A stretch of 64,000 nt of DNA from Halictus rubicundus (GCF_050948215.1 NW_027488875.1:124001-188000); one strand, 5' to 3'; positions 51,009-64,000 are shown, numbered from the stretch's first letter. The notes: a model not told the origin generated them from the sequence alone. Numbers and translations are program-made.

Positions 51009-51016
51009 TATATAAA
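51009..51016 (+). promoter_or_regulatory. TATA box of the solo LTR
   Basis: TATATAAA, followed about 32 nt later by an initiator-like TTAGTC (51041..51046) and another TCAGT at 51057. The spacing fits an RNA polymerase II promoter reading rightward. If active it would transcribe U5 and then the G-rich strand of the satellite beyond 51966. Confidence 0.55.
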
Positions 51017-51346
51017 CCCGTTCATTTTCATCCTCTTCGGTTAGTCGAGAAGCGGTTCAGTTGAGATTCAGAAACGGTTCCGTAACGTTATAGTAATCGT
51101 GCAGTCACGTCGCGTTACAGAGTCAAGTCTAGTGAGATCGGGTTAAAGTCCCTTTCGAATCAATTCATAACCTTATAGATTCCGTTAGTTCGGTATATAT
51201 TCTATTTGGCATTCAACAATCGCCATCTAACCCCGCATTGCCAGTGCGTCAACACCGTGCAACATAGGTAAACAATTCCTCTAATTGTACATTTATTATA
51301 TTCATTCGCGACACAAACAACAACACTTGTAGTAATTTCAATTCAG

Positions 51347-51352
51347 AATAAA
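51347..51352 (+). terminator. polyadenylation signal of the solo LTR
   Basis: AATAAA on the + strand, about 305 nt after the proposed start, followed by a T/G-rich stretch (TTGTCTTGTTTGTTAAC). The distance is plausible for the R region of an LTR. Confidence 0.5.
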
Positions 51353-51426
51353 TTGTCTTGTTTGTTAACTCGCGTACCCTTAATTATTGCCTAAAATCCT
51401 AATATAATAATTGAACGTTCCCACAC

Positions 51427-51454
51427 GATACAATCTAACCGCTCGGATTGTATC
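51427..51454. other. 9-bp inverted repeat in the solo LTR
   Basis: Arms GATACAATC (51427..51435) and GATTGTATC (51446..51454) are perfect complements around a 10-nt spacer. It sits between the poly(A) signal and the tandem hairpin array. Confidence 0.6.
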
Positions 51455-51521
51455 AATTAAATTATATAGAAGTTACGAGGCTTACTAATACTTAAATTCG
51501 ATTCAACGAAGATTTCTCCAA

Positions 51522-51890
51522 CCTAGTGGCTCCTCGATTTCGCATTGAGTGCGTCCACGAAATTATACCATCCTAGGCGGATCCCCGATTTCGCATTGGG
51601 TTCTTCCGCATCCTAGCAGCTCCCTGATTTCGCATCAGGTGCGTCCGCGCTCTTATACAACCTCCTTTCGTATCGGGTTCGCCGCGTGTTCCCTAGTGAC
51701 TCCTCGATTTCGCATCGGGTGCGTGCACGAAGTTTCATCCTCCTAGTAGCTCCTCGATTTCGCATCGGGTGCGTCTGCGTTTGACACCAACCTCCCAGAG
51801 GTTCCCTGATTTCGCATCAGGTGCGTCCTCGACGTCAACTATCCTAGCGGCTCCTCGATTTCGCATCGGGTGCGTCCGCGTACCTAACTA
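51522..51890 (+). repeat. ~50-bp tandem repeat of covarying hairpins in the solo LTR
   Basis: About eight units, most beginning CCTAG and spaced 40-50 bp (51522, 51572, 51612, 51692, 51742, 51843). Each contains a 6-bp stem around the constant loop TTCGC, then GTGCGTCC-like sequence. Intact hairpins lie at 51533, 51584, 51623, 51703, 51753, 51805 and 51854; the unit near 51663 is degenerate. The stem halves differ between units but remain complementary: CTCGAT/ATTGAG, CCCGAT/ATTGGG, CCTGAT/ATCAGG and CTCGAT/ATCGGG. Confidence 0.85.
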
Positions 51891-51966
51891 ACAATTGAAA
51901 CCATATTCCTGGGGTAAAAATCCCCTCGCCGGCCTCTCGCGCTGCTCATAGCCCTGGCTCGTAACA

Positions 51967-54900
51967 GAGGATAGGATAGGATAGAGGATAGGATAGGATA
52001 GAGGATAGGATAGGATAGAGGATAGGATAGGATAGAGGATAGGATAAGATAGAGGATAGGATAGGATAGAGGATAGGATAGGATAGAGGATAGGATAGGA
52101 TAGAGAATAGGATAGGAAAGCGGATAGGATACGATAGAGGATAGGATAGGATTGAGGATAGGATAGGATAGACGATAGGATAGGATAGAAGATAGGATAG
52201 GATAGAGGATAGGATAGCATAGAGGATAGGATAGAGGATAGGATAGAGGATAGGATAGCGGATTGGATAGGATAGAGGATACGATACGATAGAGGATAGG
52301 ATAGAGAATAGGATAGGATAGAGGATAGGATAGGATAGAGGATAGGATAGAGGATAGGATAGGATTGGATAGAGGATAGGATAGGATAGAGGATAGGATA
52401 CGATAGAGGATAGCACAGAGAATAGGATATGATAGAGGATAGGATACGAGATTGGATAGGATACAGGCCAGGAGACGATAGAGAACAGGATAGGATAGAT
52501 GGTATTATAGGAAAGAGGATACAAGGATAAGAGGATTATAGGAAAGATGATAGGATAGGATAGAGAATGGGATAGGATAGAGGATAGGATAGGATAGAGG
52601 ATAGGATAGGATAGAGGATAGGATAGGATAGAGGATAGGATAGGATACAGGATAGGATAGGATAGAGGATAGGATAGGATTGATAATAGGATAGGATAGA
52701 GGATATGATAGGATAGAGGATACGATAGGATACAGGATAGGATAGGATAGAGGATAGGATAGGATTCATAATAGGATAGGATAGAGGATATGATAGGATA
52801 GAGGATACGATAGGATAGAGGATCGGATAGGATAGAGGATAGGATAGGATAAAGGATAGGATAGGATAGAGAATAGGATAGGAAAGACGATAGGATAGGA
52901 TAGAGAATGGGATAGGATAGAGGATAGGATAGGATAGAGGATAGCACAGAGAATAGGATAGGATAGAGGATAGGATAGAAGATTGGATAGGATACACGCT
53001 AGGAGACGATAGAGAATAGGATAGGATAGATGGTATTATAGGAAAGAGGATACGATAGGATAGAGGATAGGATAGGATAGAGGATAGGATAGGATAGAGG
53101 ATAGGATAGGATAGAGAATACGATAGCAAAGAGGATAGGATAGGATAGAGAATGGGATAGGATAGAGGATAGGATAGGATAGAGGATAGCACAGAGAATA
53201 GGATAGGATAGAGGATAGGATAGAGGATTGGATAGAATAGAGGATAGGATAGGGTTGAGGATAGGATAGGAAAGAGGATAGGATACGAAAGAGATTCGGA
53301 TAGGGTAGATGATGTTATAGGAAAGAGGATAGGATATGATAGAGGATACGATATTATAGAGAATAGGATAGGATGGAGGATCGGATAGGATAGGATAGAG
53401 GATAGGATAGGGGATTGGATGGGATAGAGGATAGGAAACGATAGAGGATAGGATACGATAGAGGATAGGATAGGGGATTGGGTAGGATAGAGGACAGGAG
53501 ACGATAGAGGATAGGATAGGATAGAGGATAGGATAGGATAGAGGATAGGATAGGATAGGATAGTTGATAGGATAGGACAGAAGTTACGATAGGATAGAGG
53601 ATAGGATAGGATAGGGGATAGGATAGGATTGAGGATAGGATAGGATAGAGGATAGGATATTATAGAGGATAGGATAGGATAGAGGATATTATAGGATATA
53701 GGATACGATAGGATAGAGGATAGGGTACGATAGAGGATGGGATCGGATAGAGGATACGATAGGATAGAGGATGTGATAGGATAGAGGACAGGATAGGATA
53801 GAGGATCGGATAGGATACAGAATTTGATAGGATAGAGGATAGGATACGATAGATGATAGGATGGGATTGAGGATACGATAGGATAGAGGACGGGATAGGA
53901 TATAAGATACGATGTTATAGAGGATAGGATAGGATAGAGAAGAGGATAGGATAGATGATGTTATAGGATAGAGGATACGATATTCTAGATGATAGAATAG
54001 GATCGAGTATTGGATAGGATAGAGAATAGGATAGGGGATTGGATAGGATAGAGGATAGGATAGGATAGAGGATAGGATAGGATAGAGGATAGGATAGGTT
54101 AGAGAATAGTATAGGATAGAGGATAGGATAGGATAGAGGATAGGATAGGATAGCGGATAGGATAGGATAGAGGATAGGATAGGATAGAGGATAGGATAGG
54201 ATAAAGGATAGGATAGGATAGAGGATATAATGGGATAGGATAGAAAATGGGATAGGATAGAGTGTAGGAGACGATAGAGGATAGGATAGAGAATAGGATA
54301 GGCTAGAGGATAGGATGGTGGATTGGATAGGATAGAGGACAGGAGACGATAGATGACAGGATAGGGTAGAGGATAGGATAGGATTGAGGATATTATAGGA
54401 TAGAGGATAGAACATGATAGAGGATAGAATATGATAGAGGATACGATATTATAGAGGATAGGATACGATAGAGAATAGGATAGGGGATTGGATAGGATAG
54501 GGGATTGGATAGGATAGAGGATAGGATAGGATAGAGGATAGAATGGAGATTAGGATAGGATAGTGGATTGGATAGGATAGAGGATAGGAGACGATAGAGG
54601 ATAGGATAGGATAGAGGATAGGATAGGATAGAGAATAGGACAGGATAGCTGATATTATAGGATAGAGGATAGGATTGTATAGAGGATACGATATTACAGA
54701 GGATAGGATAAGATTGAGGATGGGATCGGATAGAGGATAGGATAGGATAGACGACACGATAGAGAATAGGATAGGGTAGAGGATAGGATAGAGGATAGGA
54801 TCGGATAGAGGATACGATAGAGGATTGGATAGTATAAAGGATATGATACGATAGAGGACAGGAGACGATAGAGGATAGGATAGGATAGAGGATAGAATAG

Positions 54901-57900
54901 GTTAGCGGATAGGATAGGATAGAGAATACGACAGGATAGCTGATATTATAGGATAGAGGATAGGATACGATAGAGGATACGATATTATAGAGGATAGGAT
55001 AAGATAGAGGATGGGATCGGATAGAGGATAGGATAGGATAGAGAAGAGGATAGGATAGATAATATTATAGGATAGATAATATTATAGGAACGAGGATAGG
55101 ATATGATAGAGTAAACGATATAATAGAGGATAGGATAGGATAGAGGATCGGATAGGATAGAGGATTGGATAGGATAAAGGATAGGATATGCTATAGGATA
55201 GGATAGGATAGAGGACAGGATAGAGAATAGGATAGGCTAGAGGATAGGATTGAGGATAGGAGACGATATAGGATAATATAGGGGATTGGATAGGATAGGG
55301 GACAGATGACGATAGAGGATAGGATAGTATAGATGACAGGATAGGATATCAATTAGGATAGGATAGATGATATTATAGGAAAGAGGATAGGATATCATAG
55401 AGGATACGATATTATAGAGGATAGGATAGGATAGAGGATCGGATAGGATAGAGGATTGGATAGGATAGAGGATAGGATAGGATAGAGGGTAGGATAGGAT
55501 AGAGGACAGGATAGAGAATAGGATAGGGTAGAGGATAGGATAGAGGATAGGATGGGATAGAGGATGCGATATTATAGAGGATAAGATAGGATAGAGGATA
55601 GGATAGGATAGAGGATAGAATAGGTTAGCGGATAGGATAGGATAGAGAATAAGATAGGATAGAGGATAGGATAGGATAGAGGATATAATGGGATAGGATA
55701 GAAAATGTAATAGGATAGAGTGTAGGAGACGATAGAGGATAGGATAGAGGATAGGATAGGGGATTGGATAGGATAGGGGATTGGATAGGATAGAGGATAG
55801 GATAGGATACAGGATAGGATAGGGGATTGGATAGGATAGCGGATAGGAGACGATAGAGGATAGGATAGAGGATAGGATAGGATAGAGAATAGGACAGGAT
55901 AGCTGATATTATAGGATAGAGCATAGGATTGGATAGAGGATACGATATTATAGAGGATAGGATAAGATTGAGGATGGGTTCGGATAGAGGATAGGATAGG
56001 ATAGAGGATAGGATAGGATAGACGACAGGATAGAGAATAGGATAGGGTAGAGGATAGGATAGAGGATAGGATCGGATAGAGGATACGATAGAGGATTGGA
56101 TAGTATAAAGGATATGATACGATAGAGGACAGGAGACGATAGAGGATAGGATAGGATAGAGGATAGAATAGGTTAGCGGATAGGATAGGATAGAGAATAC
56201 GACAGGGTAGTTGATATTATAGGATAGAGGATAGGATACGTTAGAGGATACGATATTATAGAGGATAGGATAAGATAGAGGATGGGATCGGATAGAGGAT
56301 AGGATAGGATAGAGAAGAGGATAGGATAGAGGATAGGAGACGATATACGATAGGATAGGGGATTGGATAGGATAGGGGACAGGTGACGATAGAGGATAGG
56401 ATAGTATAGATGACAGGATAGGATATCAATTAGGATAGGATAGATGATATTATAGGAAAGAAGATAGGATATCATAGAGGATACGATATTATAGAGGATA
56501 GGATAGGATAGAGGATCGGATAGGGTAGAAGATTGGATAGGATAGAGGATAGGATAGGATAGAGGGTAGGATAGGATAGAGGACAGGATAGAGAATAGGA
56601 TAGGGTAGAGGATAGGATAGAGGATAGGAGACTATAGAGAAAGGGGTAGGATAGAGGATAGGATAGGATAGAGAATAGGATAGGAAAGATGATACTATAG
56701 GAAAGAGGATAGGATATGATAGATGATACGATATTATAGAGGATAGGATAGCATAGAGGATCGGATAGGATAGGATAGAGGATAGGATATGGGATTGGAT
56801 AGGATAGAGGATAGGAGACGATAGAGGATAGGATAGGGAATTGGATAGGATAGAGGATAGGATAGGATAGAGGATAGGATAAGTTAGAGGATACGATATT
56901 AGAGGGGATAGGATAAGATAGAGGATTGGATAGGATGGAGGATAGGATCGGATAGAGGATAGGATAGAGGAATGGATAGGATAGAGAATAGGATTGGATA
57001 GAGGATAGGATAAGTTATAGGATAGGATAGGATAAAGAATAGTATAGGATAGATGTTATTATAGGATACAGGATAGAATATGAAAGCGGATACGATATTA
57101 TAAAGGATAGGATAGGATAGAGGATAGGATAGGAGAGAGGATAGGATAGAGAATAGGATAGGATAGAGGATGGGATAGGATAGAGGATAGGAGACGATAG
57201 AGGATAGGATAGGGTAGAGGATACGATATTATAGACGATAGGATAGGATAGAGTATAGGATAGGATAGAGGATAGGATAGGATAGAGAATAGGATTGGAT
57301 AGAGGATAGGATAAGTTATAGGATAGGATAGGATAAAGAATAGTATAGGATAGATGTTATTATAGGATACAGGATAGAATATGATATCGGATACGATATT
57401 ATAAAGGATAGGATAGGATAGAGGATAGGATAGGAGAGAGGACAGGATAGAGAATAGGATAGGGTAGAGGATAGGATAGAGGATAGGTTCGGATAGAGGA
57501 TGCGATATTATAGAGGATAAGATAGGATAGAGGATAGGATCGGATAGAGGATAGGATAGGATAGAGGATACGATAGAGGATTGGATAGTATAAAGGATAT
57601 GATACGATAGAGGACAGGAGACGATAGAGGATAGGATAGGATAGTGGATAGAATAGGTTAGCGGATAGGATAGGATAGAGAATAGGATAGGATAGAGGAT
57701 AGGATAGGATAGAGGATATAATGGGATAGGATAGAAAATGGGATAGGATAGAGTGTAGGAGACGATACAGGATAGGATAGAGAATAGGATAGGCTAGAGG
57801 ATAGGATGGTGGATTGGATAGGATAGAGGACAGGAGACGATAGATGACAGGATAGGGTAGAGGATAGGATAGGATTGAGGATATTATAGGATAGAGGATA
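51967..57900. repeat. diverged (GGATA)3GA satellite, right array part 1
   Basis: Same pentamer satellite, but with more variants: GATACGATATTATAGAGG, GAGAATAGG, AGATGATATTATAGG and GATATCAATTAGG. A block around GAGGATATAATGGGATAGG recurs at 54221, 55679 and 57712 (offsets 1458 and 2033; 3491 overall), and TATCAATT recurs at 55347 and 56424. A diverged copy of the 32-36 kb unit marker occurs near 53.29 kb. No gene is visible. Confidence 0.92.
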
Positions 57901-60900
57901 GAACATGATAGAGGATAGAATATGATAGAGGATACGATATTATAGAGGATAGGATAGGATAGTGGATTGGATAGAATAGATTATAGAATAGGATAGAGGA
58001 TACAAAAGGATAGAGGATAGGATAGGATAGAGGATCGGATAGGATAGAGTATAGGATAGGATAGAGGATAGGATAGGATATTGGATGGGATAGGATAGGA
58101 TAGAGGATAGGATAGAGGTTTGGATAGGATAGAGGATAGGATAGGATAGACGATAGGATCGGATAGAGAATAGGATAGGGCATTGGATAGGATAGAGGAT
58201 AGGATAGGATAGACGATAGGATAGTATAGTGTATAGGATAGGATAGAGCAGACGATAGAGGATAGGATAGGATAGAGGATAGGATAGAGGATAGGAGACG
58301 ATAGAGGATAGGATATTGGATTGGATAGGATAGAGGATAGGACAGGATAGAGAATAGGATAGGGTAGTGGATAGGATAGGGTAGAGGATCGGATAGGATA
58401 GACGATAGGATAGGATTGAGGATATTATAGGATAGAGGATAGGATTGGATAGAGGATACGATATTATGGAGGATAAGATAGGATAGAGGATAGGATCGGA
58501 TAGAGGATATGATAGAGGAATGGATAGGATAGAGAATAGGATTGGATAGAGGATAGGATAAGTTATAGGATAGGATAGGATAGAGAATAGTATAGGATAG
58601 ATGTTATTATAGGAAAGAGGATAGGATATGATAGAGGATAGGATAGAATGGAGGATAGGGTAGGATAGAGAATAGGATAGGATAGATGATATTATAGGAT
58701 ACAGGATAGAATATGATAGCGGATACGATATTATAAAGGATAGGATAGGATAGAGGATAGGATAGGAGAGAGGATAGGATAGGATAGAGAATAGGATAGG
58801 ATTAGATGATATTATAGGATAGAGGATAGAATATAATAGCGGATACGATATTATAAAGGATAGGATAGGATAGTGGATTGTATAGGATAGATTATAGAAT
58901 AGGATAGAGGATACAAAAGGATAGAGGATAGGATAGGATACAGGATCGGATAGGATAGAGTATAGGATAGGATAGAGGATAGGATAGGATATTGGATGGG
59001 ATAGGATAGGATAGAGGATAGGATAGGATAGAGGATAGGATACGATAGAGGATAGGATAGGATAGACGATAGGATAGGATAGGATAGAGCAGGCGATAGA
59101 GGATAGGATAGGATAGAGGATAGGATAGAGGATAGGAGACGATAGATAGGATATTGGATTGGATAGGATAGAGGATAGGACAGGATAGAGAATAGGATAG
59201 GGTAGAGGATAGGATAGGGTAGAGGATCGGATAGGATAGAGGATAGGATAGGATTGAGGATATTATAGGATAGAGGATAGAATATGATAGAGGATACGAT
59301 ATTATAGAGGATAGGATACGATAGAGAATAGGATAGGGGATTGGATAGGATAGGGGATTGGATAGGATAGAGGATAGGATAGGATAGAGGATAGAATGGA
59401 GAATAGGATAGGATAGAGGATAGTATAGGATAGAGGATAGGATAGGTGATTGGATAGAATAGAGGATAGGAGACGATAGAGGATAGGATAGGATAGAGGA
59501 TAGGATAGGATAGAGGATAGGATAGGATAGAGGATAGAATACGATAGAGGATACGATAGGATAGAGGATAGGATACGATAGAGGATAGGATAGGATAGAG
59601 GATAGGATAGGATAGAGGATAGGATAGGATAGAGGATAGGATAAGATAGTGAATAGGATAGGATAGATGATATTATTGGATAGAGGGTGCAATATGATGG
59701 AGGATACGATATTATAGAGGATAGGATAGGGGATTGGATCGGATAGAGGATAGGATAGGATAGAGGATAGGATAGGATACAGGATAGGATAGGGGATTGG
59801 ATAGGATAGAGAATAGGAGACGATAGAGGATAGGTTAGGATAGAGGATAGGATAGGATAGAGAAGAGGATAGGATAGATAATATTATAGGATAGATAATA
59901 TTATAGGAAAGAGGATAGGATATGATAGAGGAAACGATATTATAGAGGATCGGATAGGATAGAGGATTGGATAGGATAAAGGATAGGATATGATATAGGA
60001 TAGGATAGGATAGAGGACAGGATAGAGAATAGGATAGGCTAGAGGATAGGCTAGAGGATAGGACAGAGGATAGGACACGATAGAGGATAGGATAGAGTAT
60101 AGGATAGGATAGAGGATAGGATAGGATATTGGACGGGATAGGATAGGATAGAGGATAGGATAGAGGTTTGGATAGGATAGAGGATAGGATAGGATAGACG
60201 ATAGAATCGGATAGAGAATAGGATAGGGCATTGGATAGGATAGAGGATAGGATAGGATAGACGATAGGATAGTATAGTGTATAGGATAGGATAGAGCAGA
60301 CGATAGAGGATAGGATAGGATAGAGGATAGGATAGAGGATAGGAGACGATAGAGGATAGGATATTGGATTGGATAGGATAGAGGATAGGGCAGGATAGAG
60401 AATAGGATAGGGTAGTGGATAGGATAGGGTAGAGGATCGGATAGGATAGACGATAGGATAGGATTGAGGATATTATAGGATAGAGGATAGGATTGGATAG
60501 AGGATACGATATTATAGAGGATAGGATAAGATTGAGGATGGGATCGGATAGAGGATAGGATAGGATAGAGGATAGGATAGGATAGACGTCAGGATAGAGA
60601 ATAGGATAGGGTAGAGGATAGGATAGAAGATAGGATCGGATAGAGGATACGATATTATAGAGGATAAGATAGGATAGAGGATAGGATCGGATAGAGGATA
60701 TGATAGAGGAATGGATAGGATAGAGAATAGGATTGGATAGAGGATAGGATAAGTTATAGGATAGGATAGGATAGATGTTATTATAGGAAAGAGGATAGGA
60801 TATGATAGAGGATAGGATAGGATGGAGGATAGGGTAGGATAGAGAATAGGATAGGATAGATGATATTATAGGATACAGGATAGAATATGATAGTGGATAC

Positions 60901-63900
60901 GATATTATAAAGGATAGGATAGGATAGAGGATAGGATAGGAGAGAGGATAGGATAGGATAGAGAATAGGATAGGATTAGATGATATTATAGGATAGAGGA
61001 TAGAATATAATAGCGGATACGATATTATAAAGGATAGGATAGGATAGTGGATTGTATAGGATAGATTATAGAATAGGATAGAGGATTCAAAAGGATAGAG
61101 GATAGGATAGGATACAGGATCGGATAGGATAGAGTATAGGATAGGATAGAGGATAGGATAGGATATTGGATGGGATAGGATAGGATAGAGGATAGGATAG
61201 GATAGAGGATAGGATACGATAGAGGATAGGATAGGATAGACGATAGGATAGTATAGTGGATAGGATAGGATAGAGCAGACGATAGAGGATAGGATAGGAT
61301 AGAGGATAGGATAGAGGATAGGAGACGATAGATAGGATATTGGATTGGATAGGATAGAGGATAGGACAGGATAGAGAATAGGATAGGGTAGAGGATAGGA
61401 TAGGGTAGAGGATCGGATAGGATAGAGTATAGGATAGGATTGAGGATATTATAGGATAGAGGATAGAATATGATAGAGGATACGATATTATAGAGGACAG
61501 GATACGATAGAGAATAGGATAGGGGATTGGATAGGATAGGGGATTGGATAGGATAGAGGATAGGGTAGGATAGAGGATAGAATGGAGAATAGGATAGGAT
61601 AGAGGATAGTATAGGATAGAGGATTGGATAGGATAGAGGAAAGGATAGGATAGAGGGTAGGATAGGATAGAGGATAGGACAGGATACAGGATAGGATAGG
61701 ATAGAGGATCGTATAGGATAGAGGATAGGATAGGATAAAGGATAGGATACGATAGAGGATAGGATAGGATAGAGGATAGGATAGGATAGAGGGTAGGATA
61801 GGATAGAGGATAGGATAGGATAGAGGATAGGGTAGGATAGAGGATAGGATAGGATAGAGGATAGGGTAGGATAGAGGATACGATAGAGGATTGGATATGA
61901 TAGAGGATAGGATAGAGGATAGAATAGGATAGATGATATTATAGGATAGAGGATAGGATATGATAGAGTAAACGATATTATAGAGGATAGGATAGAGGAT
62001 AGGACAGGATACAGGATAGGATAGGATAGAGGATCGGATAGAGGATAGGATAGGATAGAGGATAGGATAGGATAGAGGATAGGATAGGATAGAGGATAGG
62101 ATACGATAGAGGATACGATAGGATAGAGGATAGGTTAGGATAGAGGATAGGATAGGATAGAGGATAGGATGGGATAGACGATAGGATAGGATAGAGGATA
62201 GGATAGGATAGAGGATAGGATAGGATAGTGGATAGGATACGATAGAGGATACGATAGGATAGAGGATACGATAGGATAGAGGATACGATAGGATAGAGGA
62301 TAGGATAGGATAGAGGATAGGATAGGATAGAGGATAGTATAGGATAGAGGATAGGATAGGATAGAGGATAGAATACGATAGAGGATACGATAGGATAGAG
62401 GATAGGATACGATAGAGGATAGGATAGGATAGAGGATAGGATAGGATAGAGGATTGGATAGGATAGAGGAAAGGATAGGATATAGGATAGGATTGGATAG
62501 AGGATTGGATAGGATAGAGGAAAGGATAGGATAGAGGATAGGACAGGATACAGGATAGGATAGGATAGAGGATCGGATAGGATAGAGGATAGGATAGGAT
62601 AAAGGATAGGATACGATAGAGGATAGGATAGGATAGAGGATAGGATAGGATAGAGGGTAGGATAGGATAGAGGATAGGATAGGATAGAGGATAGGGTAGG
62701 ATAGAGGATAGGATAGGATAGAGGATAGGGTAGGATAGAGGATAGAAGATAGGATAGGATAGAGGACAGGATAGGATAGAGGATAGGATAGGATAGCGGA
62801 TGGGATAGGATATAGGATTGGATAGGACAGAGGATAGGATAGGATAGAGGATAGGATAGGAATGAGGATAGGATAGGATAGAGGATAGGATAGGAGAGAG
62901 GATAGGATAGGATAGAGAATAGGATAGGATTAGATGATATTATAGGATAGAGGATAGAATATAATAGCGGATACGATATTATAAAGGATAGGATAGGATA
63001 GTGGATTGTATAGGATAGATTATAGAATAGGATAGAGGATACAAAAGGATAGAGGATAGGATAGGATACAGGATCGGATAGGATAGAGTATAGGATAGGA
63101 TAGAGGATAGGATAGGATATTGGATGGGATAGGATAGGATAGAGGATAGGATAGGATAGAGGATAGGATACGATAGAGGATAGGATAGGATAGACGATAG
63201 GATAGTATAGTGGATAGGATAGGATAGAGCAGACGATAGAGGATAGGATAGGATAGAGGATAGGATAGAGGATAGGAGACGATAGATAGGATATTGGATT
63301 GGATAGGATAGAGGATAGGACAGGATAGAGAATAGGATAGGGTAGAGGATAGGATAGGGTAGAGGATCGGATAGGATAGAGTATAGGATAGGATTGAGGA
63401 TATTATAGGATAGAGGATAGAATATGATAGAGGATACGATATTATAGAGGACAGGATACGATAGAGAATAGGATAGGGGATTGGATAGGATAGGGGATTG
63501 GATAGGATAGAGGATAGGGTAGGATAGAGGATAGAATGGAGAATAGGATAGGATAGAGGATAGTATAGGATAGAGGATTGGATAGGATAGAGGAAAGGAT
63601 AGGATAGAGGGTAGGATAGGATAGAGGATAGGACAGGATACAGGATAGGATAGGATAGAGGATCGTATAGGATAGAGGATAGGATAGGATAAAGGATAGG
63701 ATACGATAGAGGATAGGATAGGATAGAGGATAGGATAGGATAGAGGGTAGGATAGGATAGAGGATAGGATAGGATAGAGGATAGGGTAGGATAGAGGATA
63801 GGATAGGATAGAGGATAGGGTAGGATAGAGGATACGATAGAGGATTGGATATGATAGAGGATAGGATAGAGGATAGAATAGGATAGATGATATTATAGGA

Positions 63901-64000
63901 TAGAGGATAGGATATGATAGAGTAAACGATATTATAGAGGATAGGATAGAGGATAGGACAGGATACAGGATAGGATAGGATAGAGGATCGGATAGAGGAT
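57901..64000. repeat. diverged (GGATA)3GA satellite, right array part 2, ~2 kb higher-order unit
   Basis: The variant ATAATAGCGGATACG occurs at 58833, 61007 and 62961, and ATTGGATGGGATAGG at 58991, 61165 and 63119. Both give periods of 2174 and then 1954 bp. A related block is offset by 2048 bp (58080 to 60129). The array continues past the window end, so its full extent is unknown. No gene is visible. Confidence 0.92.

Larger units (their letters stand above)
50691..51966 (+). mobile_element. solo LTR of a second LTR retrotransposon (1276 bp)
   Basis: This non-satellite insert starts TGTTACG and ends CGTAACA, a perfect 7-bp terminal inverted repeat of the TG...CA type. It is flanked on both sides by GAGG (50687..50690 and 51967..51970). 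It has no internal gag or pol, as expected after recombination between the two LTRs of a full element. It is not similar by eye to the 2.2-kb LTR. A TATA box at 51009 and AATAAA at 51347 both read on the + strand, suggesting + orientation with U3 to about 51042 and R to about 51370. The rest is U5, including a tandem hairpin array. No coding capacity is evident. Confidence 0.9.

Noticed and set aside
1..64000. Canonical telomere array (TTAGG)n
   Set aside because: Only isolated GGTTAGG variants occur; no run of TTAGG is present.

Overview
This is an arthropod-type nuclear window, most likely from an insect. About 81% of it is one G-rich, nearly C-free satellite, whose cleanest unit on the + strand is the 17-mer GGATAGGATAGGATAGA, i.e. 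(GGATA)3GA. I see no cellular protein-coding gene, rRNA or tRNA gene. Insect placement rests on the Ty3/Gypsy element type, its tRNA-Lys primer site and the satellite pentamer, which is one base away from the insect telomere repeat GGTTA. I cannot name the species.

Layout. 1..36985 is satellite in three sub-blocks: a left array with 1.8-2.7 kb higher-order repeats (HORs), a ~4 kb tandem duplication (period 3977 bp) from about 24.3 to 32.3 kb, and a 1.45-1.7 kb HOR from about 32.3 kb. 36986..47883 is a complete 10,898-bp LTR retrotransposon on the minus strand, inserted inside that last HOR. 47884..50690 resumes the interrupted satellite. 50691..51966 is a solo LTR of a second, unrelated LTR element, apparently plus-strand. 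51967..64000 is more diverged satellite rich in GATACGATATTATAG variants with ~2 kb HORs.

The complete element reads right to left: 5' LTR (2207 bp), tRNA-Lys(CUU) primer-binding site, gag, a -1 frameshift zone, pol (protease, reverse transcriptase, RNase H, integrase with GPY/F module), an unassigned 216-codon ORF3, an A/T-rich 3' region, a hairpin abutting the polypurine tract, and a 3' LTR that by eye is identical to the 5' LTR. It is flanked by GGAT on both sides. Intact frames and matching LTRs indicate a very recent insertion. The long LTRs with a tRNA-Lys primer resemble the Osvaldo/Ulysses group of insect Gypsy elements.

The most interesting signals are RNA-like. The long LTR holds 141-bp tandem units, each carrying a 16-nt hairpin whose stem pairs change in compensating ways. 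The solo LTR holds a ~50-bp tandem repeat with a different hairpin (loop TTCGC) that also covaries. A potential H-type pseudoknot follows the gag stop at the gag/pol junction. The satellite itself is stop-free in all three minus-strand frames and closed in all plus-strand frames. That explains the very long Ser/Tyr/Pro/Ile/Leu-only reading frames, which I do not regard as genes.
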